NCBI GenBank assembly: GCA_016699535.1
Contig: CP064980.1
Location: 3,790,001-3,854,000, forward strand
From: Myxococcales bacterium
GTDB lineage: Bacteria > Myxococcota_A > Polyangia > Polyangiales > GCA-016699535
Direction of reading: 5' to 3'
Length of the DNA: 64,000 nt
Positions 53,102-60,818 of the stretch are shown one piece after another. The translations under genes were made by a program, and so were the position numbers. Below the pieces are notes generated by a model. The model was not told the DNA's origin and made no database searches. It was given only the letters and a program-made list of their open reading frames with translations. The number at the start of each line of letters is the position of its first letter. The stretch's first letter is position 1.

Positions 53102-54709
53102 ATGCCAGACGCTCCATTTGTTGGTATGCATAGGGCTAAGCGCGTGAGACATTATCTATCCATACCAACTCGTATTTTCTTGGCCTTTACATTTGTATTG
53201 TTGCTTTTCGCATCCGTTGCGGGGCTTAGCCTTGTGCAGCATCAACGCACGGCCTCGACCTTGCGCTTGCTTCACGCCGGCTATTTGCCGTTGGCTCTGT
53301 CGGTGGGTGAGGCTCGAGCGGCGCAAGCGGTGTTTGCCACCTTGCTCGATCGCCTTTTGGATGACGGAGAGTCTGTAGCCACGCGCAATTGGCTTGGAGT
53401 CGCGCTGCGCGTTCGTCCGCTTCGATTGCGCCGAGCCATCGAAGGGGTGAGTCGCGTTGCGCGCCTGAATCCGCCGCCTTCCGATCAAGACTTATTGCGA
53501 CGGGTCCATGCGGGTCTCGTTGCAGTGCGTGAAATCCAAAACAACAACGAACCGCGCTTCAAAACCTTGTTTGATGCGCTACGCGCGCGCGATAGAAGCT
53601 CGGCCACTCGATTGCTTACCGAGTTGCGTGCCGAAGAGCGCAAAGGTCAGCGACAGCTCCGCCAGGCTTGGGCCACCCTTCAGCAACATATGGCTTCCAC
53701 AAGCATGCAAGCCGACAAAGACGAGCAACAGATGGTTATCGTGCTTGGTGTATTGAGTCTGGTGGTGCTTTTTATCGGAAGCATTCTCATGTGGTGGTCG
53801 AATCGTTTGCTAGCACCACTACCCTTGCTTCAAGAGCGCGTTGAAGCCGTGAGCCGTGGTGAGCTCAAACGCTATCCCAATCCCAAACCCCACAACGAAC
53901 TTGGTAGTCTGGCAGTGAACTTTGAGCACATGGTCGAAACGCTTGCAGCGCGCGACGAGAGCCTTCGGGAGACGACCAACAGGCTTGTGCAAAGCGAGCA
54001 ACTTGCCGCTATCGGCCAACTTGCCGCTCAAGTCACGCACGAAGTACGTAATCCCTTATCTTCGATTGGCTTAAACGTGGAGCTTCTCGAAGAAGACCTG
54101 TCTGAAAGCAGCCAAGAAACGAAAGACCTGCTCACGTCCATTCGACGTGAAATCGATCGACTAACCGAGATCACCGAAAAATATTTGAGCTTAAAGCGTT
54201 TACCTTCTCCGCAACGAGAACTCGACGATTTTGATCGCATGCTGCACTCGATTATCGAGTTTATCCGGCCTGAGTTTCAAAAAAGCCAAATCACCCTTAG
54301 CTTACAAAGCGAAGGGGTGTCTCATTTGCTGTATTTTGACGAAGATCAGATTCGCCAAGCGTTGCTTAATTTACTTCGCAACTGCAAAGAAGCCATGCCG
54401 GACGGAGGCAAGCTTGAACTCGTTGAACACTGGAATGAAGACGGCCTTTCATTAAGCATCGTCGATCAAGGCATTGGCATGGACGACGAGACGCGTTCCA
54501 AAATCTTTAACCCCTTTTTCACGACCAAAGAACGAGGCACTGGTTTAGGACTTTCACTCACCCAACAAATTGTGGTAGCGCACGGCGGAAGTATCGAATG
54601 CAAAAGCAGCGTTGGACAAGGAAGCACCTTTATCCTTCATTTTCCCCACAAGAGCGCAAGTCCCACTAGCACCCCTCCATCATCTACAACTCAAGAAAGA
54701 ACAGCATGA
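53102..54709 (+). CDS. Sensor histidine kinase with N-terminal membrane helices, HAMP, HisKA and HATPase domains
   Basis: 535 aa. First membrane helix IFLAFTFVLLLFASVAGL, a periplasmic sensor region of about 160 residues (LRLLHAGYLPLALSVGEARAAQAVFATLLD), second helix MVIVLGVLSLVVLFIGSILM, then a HAMP linker (ELKRYPNPKPHNELGSLAVNFEHMV) and coiled coil. The phospho-acceptor box is AAQVTHEVRNPLSSIG near residue 309. The ATPase has N-box LLNLLRNCKEAM, G1 VDQGIGMDDET, F-box NPFFTTKERGTGLGL and G2 GQGSTF. No response regulator gene is adjacent; its partner must lie elsewhere. It overlaps the rph start by four bases. Confidence 0.9.
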   Translation: MPDAPFVGMHRAKRVRHYLSIPTRIFLAFTFVLLLFASVAGLSLVQHQRTASTLRLLHAGYLPLALSVGEARAAQAVFATLLDRLLDDGESVATRNWLGVALRVRPLRLRRAIEGVSRVARLNPPPSDQDLLRRVHAGLVAVREIQNNNEPRFKTLFDALRARDRSSATRLLTELRAEERKGQRQLRQAWATLQQHMASTSMQADKDEQQMVIVLGVLSLVVLFIGSILMWWSNRLLAPLPLLQERVEAVSRGELKRYPNPKPHNELGSLAVNFEHMVETLAARDESLRETTNRLVQSEQLAAIGQLAAQVTHEVRNPLSSIGLNVELLEEDLSESSQETKDLLTSIRREIDRLTEITEKYLSLKRLPSPQRELDDFDRMLHSIIEFIRPEFQKSQITLSLQSEGVSHLLYFDEDQIRQALLNLLRNCKEAMPDGGKLELVEHWNEDGLSLSIVDQGIGMDDETRSKIFNPFFTTKERGTGLGLSLTQQIVVAHGGSIECKSSVGQGSTFILHFPHKSASPTSTPPSSTTQERTA

Positions 54710-55457
54710 CACGAATCGATCAGCGAGAGTCCAATCAACTTAGAGAGGTCACGTTTGAACTGCATGCCCAACGGTTTCCCGAGGGTTCGCTAATTTATCG
54801 TTCAGGGCAAACGAGCATTCTTATCGCAGCCTCGGTTGAAGATGGCGTGCGCGATTTTCTCAGAGGCACAGGACGCGGCTGGGTGACCGCCGAATACGCC
54901 ATGCATCCGCGCGCGAATCCAGAACGCAAAGGCCGCGACAGCAGAAAAGGATCGATTGATGGACGCTCGCAAGAGATTCAGCGTCTAATTGGTCGAGCGT
55001 TGCGCGCGATTGTTGTGCCCGTAAAACTTGGCGAACGCACAATCAATATTGATTGCGATGTGCTCGATGCCGATGGTGGAACCCGCACCGCATCCATCAC
55101 CGGAGCCTTTGTTGCCTTGGCTCTAGCGCTTGATCGTCTGTGCAAGGACGGGCTTATCGGAACGGGTGTGCTTCGCGGCAGCATGGCTGCCGTCAGCGTG
55201 GGTCTTGTGGAAGGAAAAAGCTTGATTGATCTTTGTTATCAAGAAGACAGCAAAGCTGAAGTGGACCTCAACGTGGTCGCAACAGCCGATGCTCAGATTA
55301 TTGAGATTCAAGGAACATCTGAAGATGCACCAGTCAGTCGCAGCAATTTGATGGCTTGGTCGATCTTGCCCTTGAGGGTGTTCATGAACTTACTGTCCTT
55401 CAAAGCACGATTCTCAAGGATGCCGGAGTAAATTTACAAAGGTTATTTGGCGCATGA
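54706..55457 (+). CDS. rph: Ribonuclease PH, one frameshift near C-terminus
   Basis: The frame as written gives 241 aa, ending RFSRMPE. The family end appears in another frame: after EDAPVSRSN (55343-55345) one missing base lets it read QFDGLVDLALEGVHELTVLQ, then STILKDAGVNLQRLFGA, and stop at TGA 55455-55457. That stop overlaps the rdgB ATG (ATGA), which strongly supports the corrected frame and a length of 250 aa. Earlier blocks are normal (GRGWVTAEYAMHPRA, QEIQRLIGRALRAIV, DCDVLDADGGTRTASITGAF, DLCYQEDSKAEVDLNVV). RNase PH trims tRNA 3' ends by phosphorolysis. It lies in an operon with the histidine kinase and rdgB. Confidence 0.9.
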
Positions 55458-56071
55458 AAAAATTAGTCGTTGCGAGCAAGAACAAGGGCAAGCTTATTGA
55501 GCTCACACGCCTGCTCGACATGCCGGAAATTGAACTTGTGTGCTTGGATGATTTTTCTTCCGCCCCCGATGTCGAAGAGACCGCAAAGAGCTACCGGGGC
55601 AATGCGAAGCTTAAATTGCTGTCTGCCCTCGCGCATACGGATCTGCCCTGTTTCGCTGATGACAGCGGTCTTGAGGTTGATGCTCTGGAAGGAGCGCCAG
55701 GAATTTATTCGGCAAGATTTTCCGGAAAAATTGCCAATGATGGCAAGAATAACTATAAATTAATGACAGAACTGTCTGGTTACACCGATCCAGCTCAGCG
55801 CAAAGCTCGCTTTCGAGCCGTCATTGCCTTTGCTGAGCCAAGCCAGAATCAGCCCGACGCAAAGATTCACTACTTTGAAGGCGTAAGCGAAGGGCATATT
55901 GCGCTCGAAGCCCGCGGCAAAGGTGGTTTTGGCTACGATCCGCTTTTTGTCCCAGAGGGCTATACCAAATGCATGGCCGAGCTTGAGCCCGCCGAAAAAG
56001 ACAAAATCAGCCATCGGGGGCGCGCCTGCGCAAAGCTCAAAGAATTCCTCAAAGAGCATTGGCTGTCTTGA
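55454..56071 (+). CDS. rdgB: Non-canonical purine NTP pyrophosphatase (RdgB/HAM1)
   Basis: 205 aa. VVASKNKGKLIELTRLL opens the protein, followed by PCFADDSGLEVDALEGAPGIYSARFSG, KGGFGYDPLFVPEG and SHRGRACAKLKEFL, the four family blocks. The enzyme hydrolyses dITP and XTP to keep abnormal purines out of nucleic acids. Its ATG overlaps the frame-corrected rph stop (ATGA), the common rph-rdgB arrangement. It ends 69 bp before tRNA-Pro. Confidence 0.93.
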   Translation: MKKLVVASKNKGKLIELTRLLDMPEIELVCLDDFSSAPDVEETAKSYRGNAKLKLLSALAHTDLPCFADDSGLEVDALEGAPGIYSARFSGKIANDGKNNYKLMTELSGYTDPAQRKARFRAVIAFAEPSQNQPDAKIHYFEGVSEGHIALEARGKGGFGYDPLFVPEGYTKCMAELEPAEKDKISHRGRACAKLKEFLKEHWLS

Positions 56072-56139
56072 GCTCTAGGTAGCTCTCGGTTATGGTCCGC
56101 GGCACCAGTGAGCAGCAAGGCTTTGTTGCTTTTGGAAGA

Positions 56140-56213
56140 CGGGGTGTAGCACAGCCTGGTAGTGCGCTGGTTTTGGGAACCAGAAGTCGGGGGTTCGAAT
56201 CCCTCCACCCCGA
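56140..56213 (+). tRNA. tRNA-Pro (anticodon TGG)
   Basis: Acceptor CGGGGTG pairs with CACCCCG. The anticodon arm CTGGT-TTTGGGA-ACCAG gives anticodon TGG. The T-arm GGGGGTTCGAATCCCTC has TTCGAAT. The discriminator is A. The 3' CCA is not encoded in full (CCCTG follows). 74 nt. Confidence 0.95.
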
Positions 56214-56249
56214 CCCTGTTGGTGGCTTTTAGAATTGATTTTGATTGAC

Positions 56250-56376
56250 GGCGCGCAGAGGGCTAGGGCGTTGAGCTAGGGTTCGCGCTGGCGCTCTCCC
56301 GGATTCCCAAAAACTGCACTGCGTTTGTTTTTGGGCCCCTGCCGACTCCGCTCAACGCCCTAGCCCTCTGCGCGCC
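56250..56376. repeat. 27-bp perfect inverted repeat flanking a duplicated segment
   Basis: The 27-mer beginning GGCGCGCAGAGGGCTAGGGC (56250-56276) recurs as its exact complement at 56350-56376. The interior carries a segment (about 56285-56330: GCTGGCGCTCTCCCGGATTC and ACTGCACTGCGTTTG) that is repeated at 56440-56650, where copy 3 of the MITE family sits inside it. The strands could form a ~127-nt stem-loop downstream of tRNA-Pro. Confidence 0.7.
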
Positions 56377-56463
56377 TTTCCTTATTCATCGTTTCTAACC
56401 GGAGTGGGTCGGTGCTTCGGGCGGAATAGTTATCGCTGCGCGCTGGCGCTCTCCCGGATTCCC

Positions 56464-56627
56464 TAGTGCTCGTTTAAGAAAGTCCTGAGCCACCGAGGCG
56501 CCGCGCTTTGCTCTGCTACCAAGGCGCCATGACGTAGGACTATCCCTTGATAATTCAAGGAATGGCAACGCAGGTAGCAGGGCAAAGAACAAGCCGAATG
56601 GCTCAGGACTTTCTTAAACGAACACTA
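56464..56627. mobile_element. MITE-like palindromic element, copy 3 (164 bp), inserted in a duplicated sequence
   Basis: TAGTGCTCGTTTAAGAAAG at the left and CTTTCTTAAACGAACACTA at the right differ by one base in the terminal inverted repeat. The 24 bp before it (GCGCTGGCGCTCTCCCGGAT and TCCC) and the 22 bp after it (ACTGCACTGCG...) equal the sequence at 56285-56335 without the element. Removing the element with one TA leaves 4 intervening bases (TAGC) where the unoccupied copy has AAAA, so the lengths agree. This is the best evidence for movement of the family. Confidence 0.88.
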
Positions 56628-56655
56628 GCACTGCACTGCGTTTGTTTTTGGCGAG

Positions 56656-56961
56656 CTAGTCAGTACCTGCATCGGTCGCATCGCACACGGCATGGATGGA
56701 TTTGGCTAAGCCGTCATCGAGATTAACGATGCGATCGTTTTTGCAGCTACCGTCGGGACAGCTTATGTAAGTGGCTGGAAAGGGGCACGGATAGGCAGCA
56801 TCTGGCTCGTTGCTGAGTTCGCGTTCGACCAGCTGATCCTCGATGCAACAGATGATGGTGCTGCTATTTGGGGCAGATTTTTTTTTGGACTGATTCGAGC
56901 ATGAAAAGTTAGCTACAAAGAGCATTAGAAAAAGAGTCAGAACTAGTCGTGGATGTTGCAT
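56656..56961 (-). CDS. Small Cys-rich lipoprotein
   Basis: 101 aa. The signal LTLFLMLFVANFSCSNQ gives a lipobox-like NFSC; the Cys would be lipidated. The mature chain has Cys in IICCIED, AYPCPFP, ISCPDGSCK and HAVCDAT, so several disulfides or a metal site are likely. No family recognised. It sits alone between MITE copy 3 and tRNA-Arg. Confidence 0.6.
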   Translation of the reverse strand: MQHPRLVLTLFLMLFVANFSCSNQSKKKSAPNSSTIICCIEDQLVERELSNEPDAAYPCPFPATYISCPDGSCKNDRIVNLDDGLAKSIHAVCDATDAGTD

Positions 56962-57127
56962 TCTCGGGCCAATCGCTGCGAAGTGTTATCTAAGCTTAGC
57001 ACTGCTTTAGGCCCTTTGTTTTGCTCATTTTACCGGGCTTTATGCAGAAAGAAAAAGCGAGTAGCGCGCAGCGCCCACTTTGTGGTACGTGAGCACGCGA
57101 TACAGAAACCTTTGGGGCTCTGTGTTC

Positions 57128-57201
57128 GCGCCCGTAGCTCAGTTGGATAGAGCAGCGGCCTTCTAAGCCGAAGGTCGGAGGTTCGAATCCTCCCGGGCGC
57201 G
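57128..57201 (+). tRNA. tRNA-Arg (anticodon TCT)
   Basis: Acceptor GCGCCCG pairs with CGGGCGC. The D-arm is TAGCTCAGTTGGATAGAGC. The anticodon loop CTTCTAA gives TCT. The T-arm is GGAGGTTCGAATCCTCC. The discriminator is G; CCA is not encoded. 74 nt. Confidence 0.95.
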
Positions 57202-57296
57202 CTATCGATCTTACAGCCTTTCGCTTGTGATTTACGCAGTACAAAAGCTTTAGCGCGGCGCTCCCCCGGAGCCCCGCTTCCTTTTCACGCTTTTGC

Positions 57297-57320
57297 GGTT
57301 CGAATCCTCCCGGGCGCGCT
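57297..57320 (+). repeat. Second copy of the 24-bp 3' end of tRNA-Arg, 117 bp after the first
   Basis: The 24 bases starting GGTTCGAATCCTCCCGGGC repeat exactly those at 57180-57203. The bases between are not an intact tRNA, though TAGCGCGG at 57251 recalls the D-arm. It looks like a decayed tandem tRNA copy or a recombined attachment site. Confidence 0.7.
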
Positions 57321-57361
57321 GCTTTTCTCAAGACCCATTGGCTTTCTCTTCGCAGCAAGCT

Positions 57362-57436
57362 GTCTCTCGAGCTCTGCGTCATAGACACGTTTAGTGTCTC
57401 TGACTCTTTTTGTCGCTGCTCACCTCCCGGGCGCGC
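57362..57436 (+). pseudogene. Third, degenerate tRNA-Arg-like copy, in register with the 117-bp period
   Basis: CCTCCCGGGCGCGC at 57423-57436 lies another exact 117 bp from the second copy. At the expected D-arm, AGCTC (57370-57374) and ATAGA (57381-57385) fall at the exact register of AGCTC and ATAGA in tRNA-Arg. The remaining arms are lost. Confidence 0.5.
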
Positions 57437-57444
57437 CGATCGTT

Positions 57445-58899
57445 TTAAGCAAGGATGCGGGTTTCTACGCCTTGGTGGGCGGAGTTGTTGCTTAGACGTG
57501 GATCAACCCACGAGGTGACGTTGCTTAGGCCCATAGCTTGCATCATCGCGGCAAAGAGTTTGCCGTGGGCGTAAAAGCCATCCGAGCAGCCAGAGTTCGC
57601 ATACATGCACCAAAAATTGCTGTCCAAAGATGAGTCGCGCATTTTAAGATAACGGCCCGTGTTCAATGCGCCCCCTGCACCACCTGCAAGCACTACGGGA
57701 ATGTTGTTGTGCGAATGCACACTTGACCCCGAGCCAAACTCATTGGTCCAATAGATGAGCGTGTTATCCAGAATCGTACCCTCGCCCAATGGATCCGGAA
57801 CATCCAGGGCTTCAAGTAGATATGCAACTTTTTCAGCATAGTAGTGTTCCAGATTGTAAGAGTCACCGCTTGCTCCACCTGGAATAGCATGCGCAATGTT
57901 GTTATGAGGATCAGCAATACCCAGCCATGGCACATTTTCAAACGAACCACCTCTGTCAAACTGCATGGAAACAAAACGTGTCATGTCACAAGCAAAGGCT
58001 TGCGCCACGATATCAAACTGGAGCTCGGTTACTGTCGGCGCATTGTCGCGCTTTGTCGCATTAATGGATGCAGGTGCCGGTGGTTTCTCATTACAACTCG
58101 CAACCGCCGAGCCATCGAGACGTCGCTCAATGGATGCTAAAGCCTCTAAATGCTGATCGAGTTTGTCTCGCTCGCTTGGTGGCAGCTGATTTCGAAGCCT
58201 TTCAATATCTGCCGAAGCATAGTCGAGCGCTGAGCCTCGACGCGCAAGTTTGCGTTCCAGTGCGGGATCGATCGTGCCCCCCCCACCTGAGGGTTGGAAA
58301 CTACCAAACAATAGATCGTAGGTTTGGATGGGATCATAGAGCGGGGGTAAACGGTTGAGGTTCATGTCGTAGGACAGTGTATCCATCGCACTGGTCCCGC
58401 CTGCAAAACCAGCACTGAGTTGAAGCGATTTGACGGGCGTGTCCGGATTGAGCTGAGCCGCAAGGTATTGATCGATGGAAGGAAGTCTGGGCCGTTCAAA
58501 TTCGCCACTGTTTCCAGAATAGTTACCAGTCGCTCCTGCACCTGTGACCGCTGAAATCATGGCGGGGCCATGGTTATCCACGCCGACATCGGCATTAACG
58601 CGGTGATCCACATTATCCAATACCAGCAAACGATCTTTGTACGGTTGCAAAGGCGCCAAAATGGAATTGTTGAAGTCTAAGGTAAAGTTGGTCTCCGTGG
58701 CCGCTCCACCGCTACTCGAACGGGGTTTCCATTGATCCATGACCACGCCTTGTGGGTTGAAAATCATGATGAAACGTTTGGGAGCACCATTGGCCGCAGC
58801 AGCTTGCTTACGTTGCCACATACCGGCAAAACGCACCGTTACGGCGCTAGCACCCAGAGCAGCCAAAAACAACCGCCTTGAGCTTAGAAAATCTGGCAC
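57445..58899 (-). CDS. DUF1552-family secreted protein
   Basis: 484 aa. A twin-arginine-like signal (FLSSRRLFLAALGASAV) opens the protein. FIMIFNPQGVVMDQWKP, LVLDNVDHR, NHGPAMISAVTGA, LSAGFAGGTSAMDT and IYWTNEFGSGSSVHSHNNIPVVLAGGAGGALNTGRYLKM match DUF1552. These proteins are known from planctomycetes and myxobacteria, where they form gene pairs with DUF1592-type cytochrome-like proteins. The family's reaction is not established. It probably folds like an alkaline-phosphatase-like hydrolase of unknown substrate. It follows the DUF1592 gene by 8 bp on the same strand. Confidence 0.85.
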   Translation of the reverse strand: MPDFLSSRRLFLAALGASAVTVRFAGMWQRKQAAAANGAPKRFIMIFNPQGVVMDQWKPRSSSGGAATETNFTLDFNNSILAPLQPYKDRLLVLDNVDHRVNADVGVDNHGPAMISAVTGAGATGNYSGNSGEFERPRLPSIDQYLAAQLNPDTPVKSLQLSAGFAGGTSAMDTLSYDMNLNRLPPLYDPIQTYDLLFGSFQPSGGGGTIDPALERKLARRGSALDYASADIERLRNQLPPSERDKLDQHLEALASIERRLDGSAVASCNEKPPAPASINATKRDNAPTVTELQFDIVAQAFACDMTRFVSMQFDRGGSFENVPWLGIADPHNNIAHAIPGGASGDSYNLEHYYAEKVAYLLEALDVPDPLGEGTILDNTLIYWTNEFGSGSSVHSHNNIPVVLAGGAGGALNTGRYLKMRDSSLDSNFWCMYANSGCSDGFYAHGKLFAAMMQAMGLSNVTSWVDPRLSNNSAHQGVETRILA

Positions 58900-58907
58900 T
58901 CTCTTTT

Positions 58908-60599
58908 TTATTGCGCTCCTTCCACATTGGCTCGTTCAACAAAGGTATTCGACCGGACGATCTCAACCAACAGCTGCAACGTTGAAGTATCCGCGCCAGC
59001 AAACCCCGGATAAGCAAAGGCAGCAAGATTGTCACGCAACTCTTGCTGACTCCGCGAAATTCCCAACATGAACTCGGTCACATTCTTTACGAAACACTGT
59101 TTTGCTTCTTCGCTGTTTGCAAGATACCAGCTCAGTTCAACCGGACCATCGAAGTTTCCATCGGAAGTCAAAGGAGTGCTTAGCCCTTCAAACTCGGTAG
59201 CATTGTAGTTGTAAACCGAACCACTGGCATCCACTGCTGAGCCATTGTCCGTATCTCGCCACTGGCCCAAGGCATCGAAGTTTTCAAGTCCAAATCCCAG
59301 AGGATCAATTACATTGTGACAACCAGCACAGGTAGGATCCATAGCATGAGCCTCGACTACCTGACGGTTTGTGCTGCCAGGTGGTGGTTCTTCGCCTACA
59401 ATCGAGGTATCCACACCCGCCGGAGGTGCACCTAGTTCGTTACACAAAAAACGTGTCCAGATAAATTTGCCGCGCCGCGTGGGCGAAGAACGCCTTGAAT
59501 CCGCGTAGGTGCCAAGCACACCGGCTTGAGTCAGTAATCCAGCGCGTTGAGTCGGATTAAAATCAACCCTCGAAAAAGCCGTACTGGGAGCCGGAACACC
59601 GTAGAGACTGGCAAGGCCCGAGTCAATGTACGAATAGTTCGCGGTCATTAATGTCGTGTAAAGAGTATCACCCTCCACCAGTATTTTTTCAACGAAGGTA
59701 TCGATTTCGGTCTGCATAGATTGTGCCGTGTTTTCTGAAAAATTCGGAAAAAACGTTTCATCCTTGGTCATCAACGCCACATTTTCCATTCCCAACCACT
59801 CACGTACAAAACCAGCAAAGTGTTCACCAGCCTTGCTGTAAAGGCGCCGTGCATGCGCTTCACGAACATCAGCATCGAGTAGTTCACCGGCGGAAGCAGC
59901 AGCCCTTAGCTCCTCATCCGGCGGTGCTCCCGTTACAAAGAATGCAAGAAGAGTTGCTACCTCATGATCCAACAAAGGAACAACGCTCGTCATATCATCT
60001 GCGGGGCCAAGCTCCGTGCGGTAAAGAAAACTCGGCGAAACCAAGATAGTTTGAATTACGTTACTGATGCCGTCTTCAAAAGCGGGCTCGCGTCCGTCTG
60101 AGTAGACTTGCATTAAAGCGGTCACTTCCGCATCGAGCACGTCCCGACGAAAAGCTTTTGGAGCAAAATCACGAATAAACTGCTCGGCACAATTGTCTTC
60201 CCCGTCGCTTGCGCTGCAAGGCAATAGCGATACTAGGTTTGCTTGCGCACGTTCTGCATAATACTCAGCCGCGCTCATATACTGCTCAGCCAACGAATCG
60301 TTGACACGAAGGTTCGCTGCTGCATTGCCAAATCCACCCTCTGCTGGATCGTTAACAAACGCTACGGGCGGCAGAGTAGTATCTCCCAATAAGGCTTTGA
60401 TGCTGGCCTGGTAGTCTTCGGTGCTGAGGCGCCAAATACGGCGAGAGACATACTGTTTTTGAAGCTCATCGGCGCTTAGATTGGGATCGTTTTCACCCGG
60501 CGCATTATCCCCGCTCCCTCCTCCGAATCCCGAGATAAGCCCATTACATCCCAGTAGGAATAGAAATACAAAACTCAGAATTGCTGTTCGATCTATCAT
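58908..60599 (-). CDS. DUF1592/DUF1588-type lipoprotein with a c-heme motif
   Basis: 563 aa. Lipoprotein signal FLFLLGCNGLI. YVSRRIWRLSTEDYQASIKAL (DUF1587-like), VSPSFLYRTELGP and LLDHEVATLLAFFVTGAPPDEEL (DUF1592-like), then RAGLLTQAGVLGTYADSRRSSPTRRGKFIWTRFLCNELG (DUF1588-like) and HAMDPTCAGCHNVIDPLGFGLENFDALG, where CxxCH is a single covalent heme site. The C-terminal tail is DUF1585-like. It pairs with the DUF1552 gene. The heme and lipoprotein signal suggest an envelope redox role, with partner and substrate unknown. Confidence 0.85.
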   Translation of the reverse strand: MIDRTAILSFVFLFLLGCNGLISGFGGGSGDNAPGENDPNLSADELQKQYVSRRIWRLSTEDYQASIKALLGDTTLPPVAFVNDPAEGGFGNAAANLRVNDSLAEQYMSAAEYYAERAQANLVSLLPCSASDGEDNCAEQFIRDFAPKAFRRDVLDAEVTALMQVYSDGREPAFEDGISNVIQTILVSPSFLYRTELGPADDMTSVVPLLDHEVATLLAFFVTGAPPDEELRAAASAGELLDADVREAHARRLYSKAGEHFAGFVREWLGMENVALMTKDETFFPNFSENTAQSMQTEIDTFVEKILVEGDTLYTTLMTANYSYIDSGLASLYGVPAPSTAFSRVDFNPTQRAGLLTQAGVLGTYADSRRSSPTRRGKFIWTRFLCNELGAPPAGVDTSIVGEEPPPGSTNRQVVEAHAMDPTCAGCHNVIDPLGFGLENFDALGQWRDTDNGSAVDASGSVYNYNATEFEGLSTPLTSDGNFDGPVELSWYLANSEEAKQCFVKNVTEFMLGISRSQQELRDNLAAFAYPGFAGADTSTLQLLVEIVRSNTFVERANVEGAQ

Positions 60600-60818
60600 T
60601 CAGGTTCTCTTTGTCCGTTGGCACAGGCCAGGCTCCAAACCATACGGTCTTCCCCACTGGCGCGCTAACAATGCAATTCACGTGCCAACGCTAAAGGAAT
60701 AGAATTCGTAGCAATTCCCTGGAATTCACACGCTGGTTTTATCAAACGCAGACCCCCAAAGAACATCATGCGCTCCAAAGCTGCCTTTTTTTGCTAACGC
60801 ATTGGCCAACTAAGGGGG

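Noticed and set aside
56996..57388. Minus-strand frame of 130 aa over tRNA-Arg and its decayed copies
   Set aside because: Its RPGGFEPPTFGLEG-type text is the usual translation of tRNA-rich DNA; no coding role is likely.
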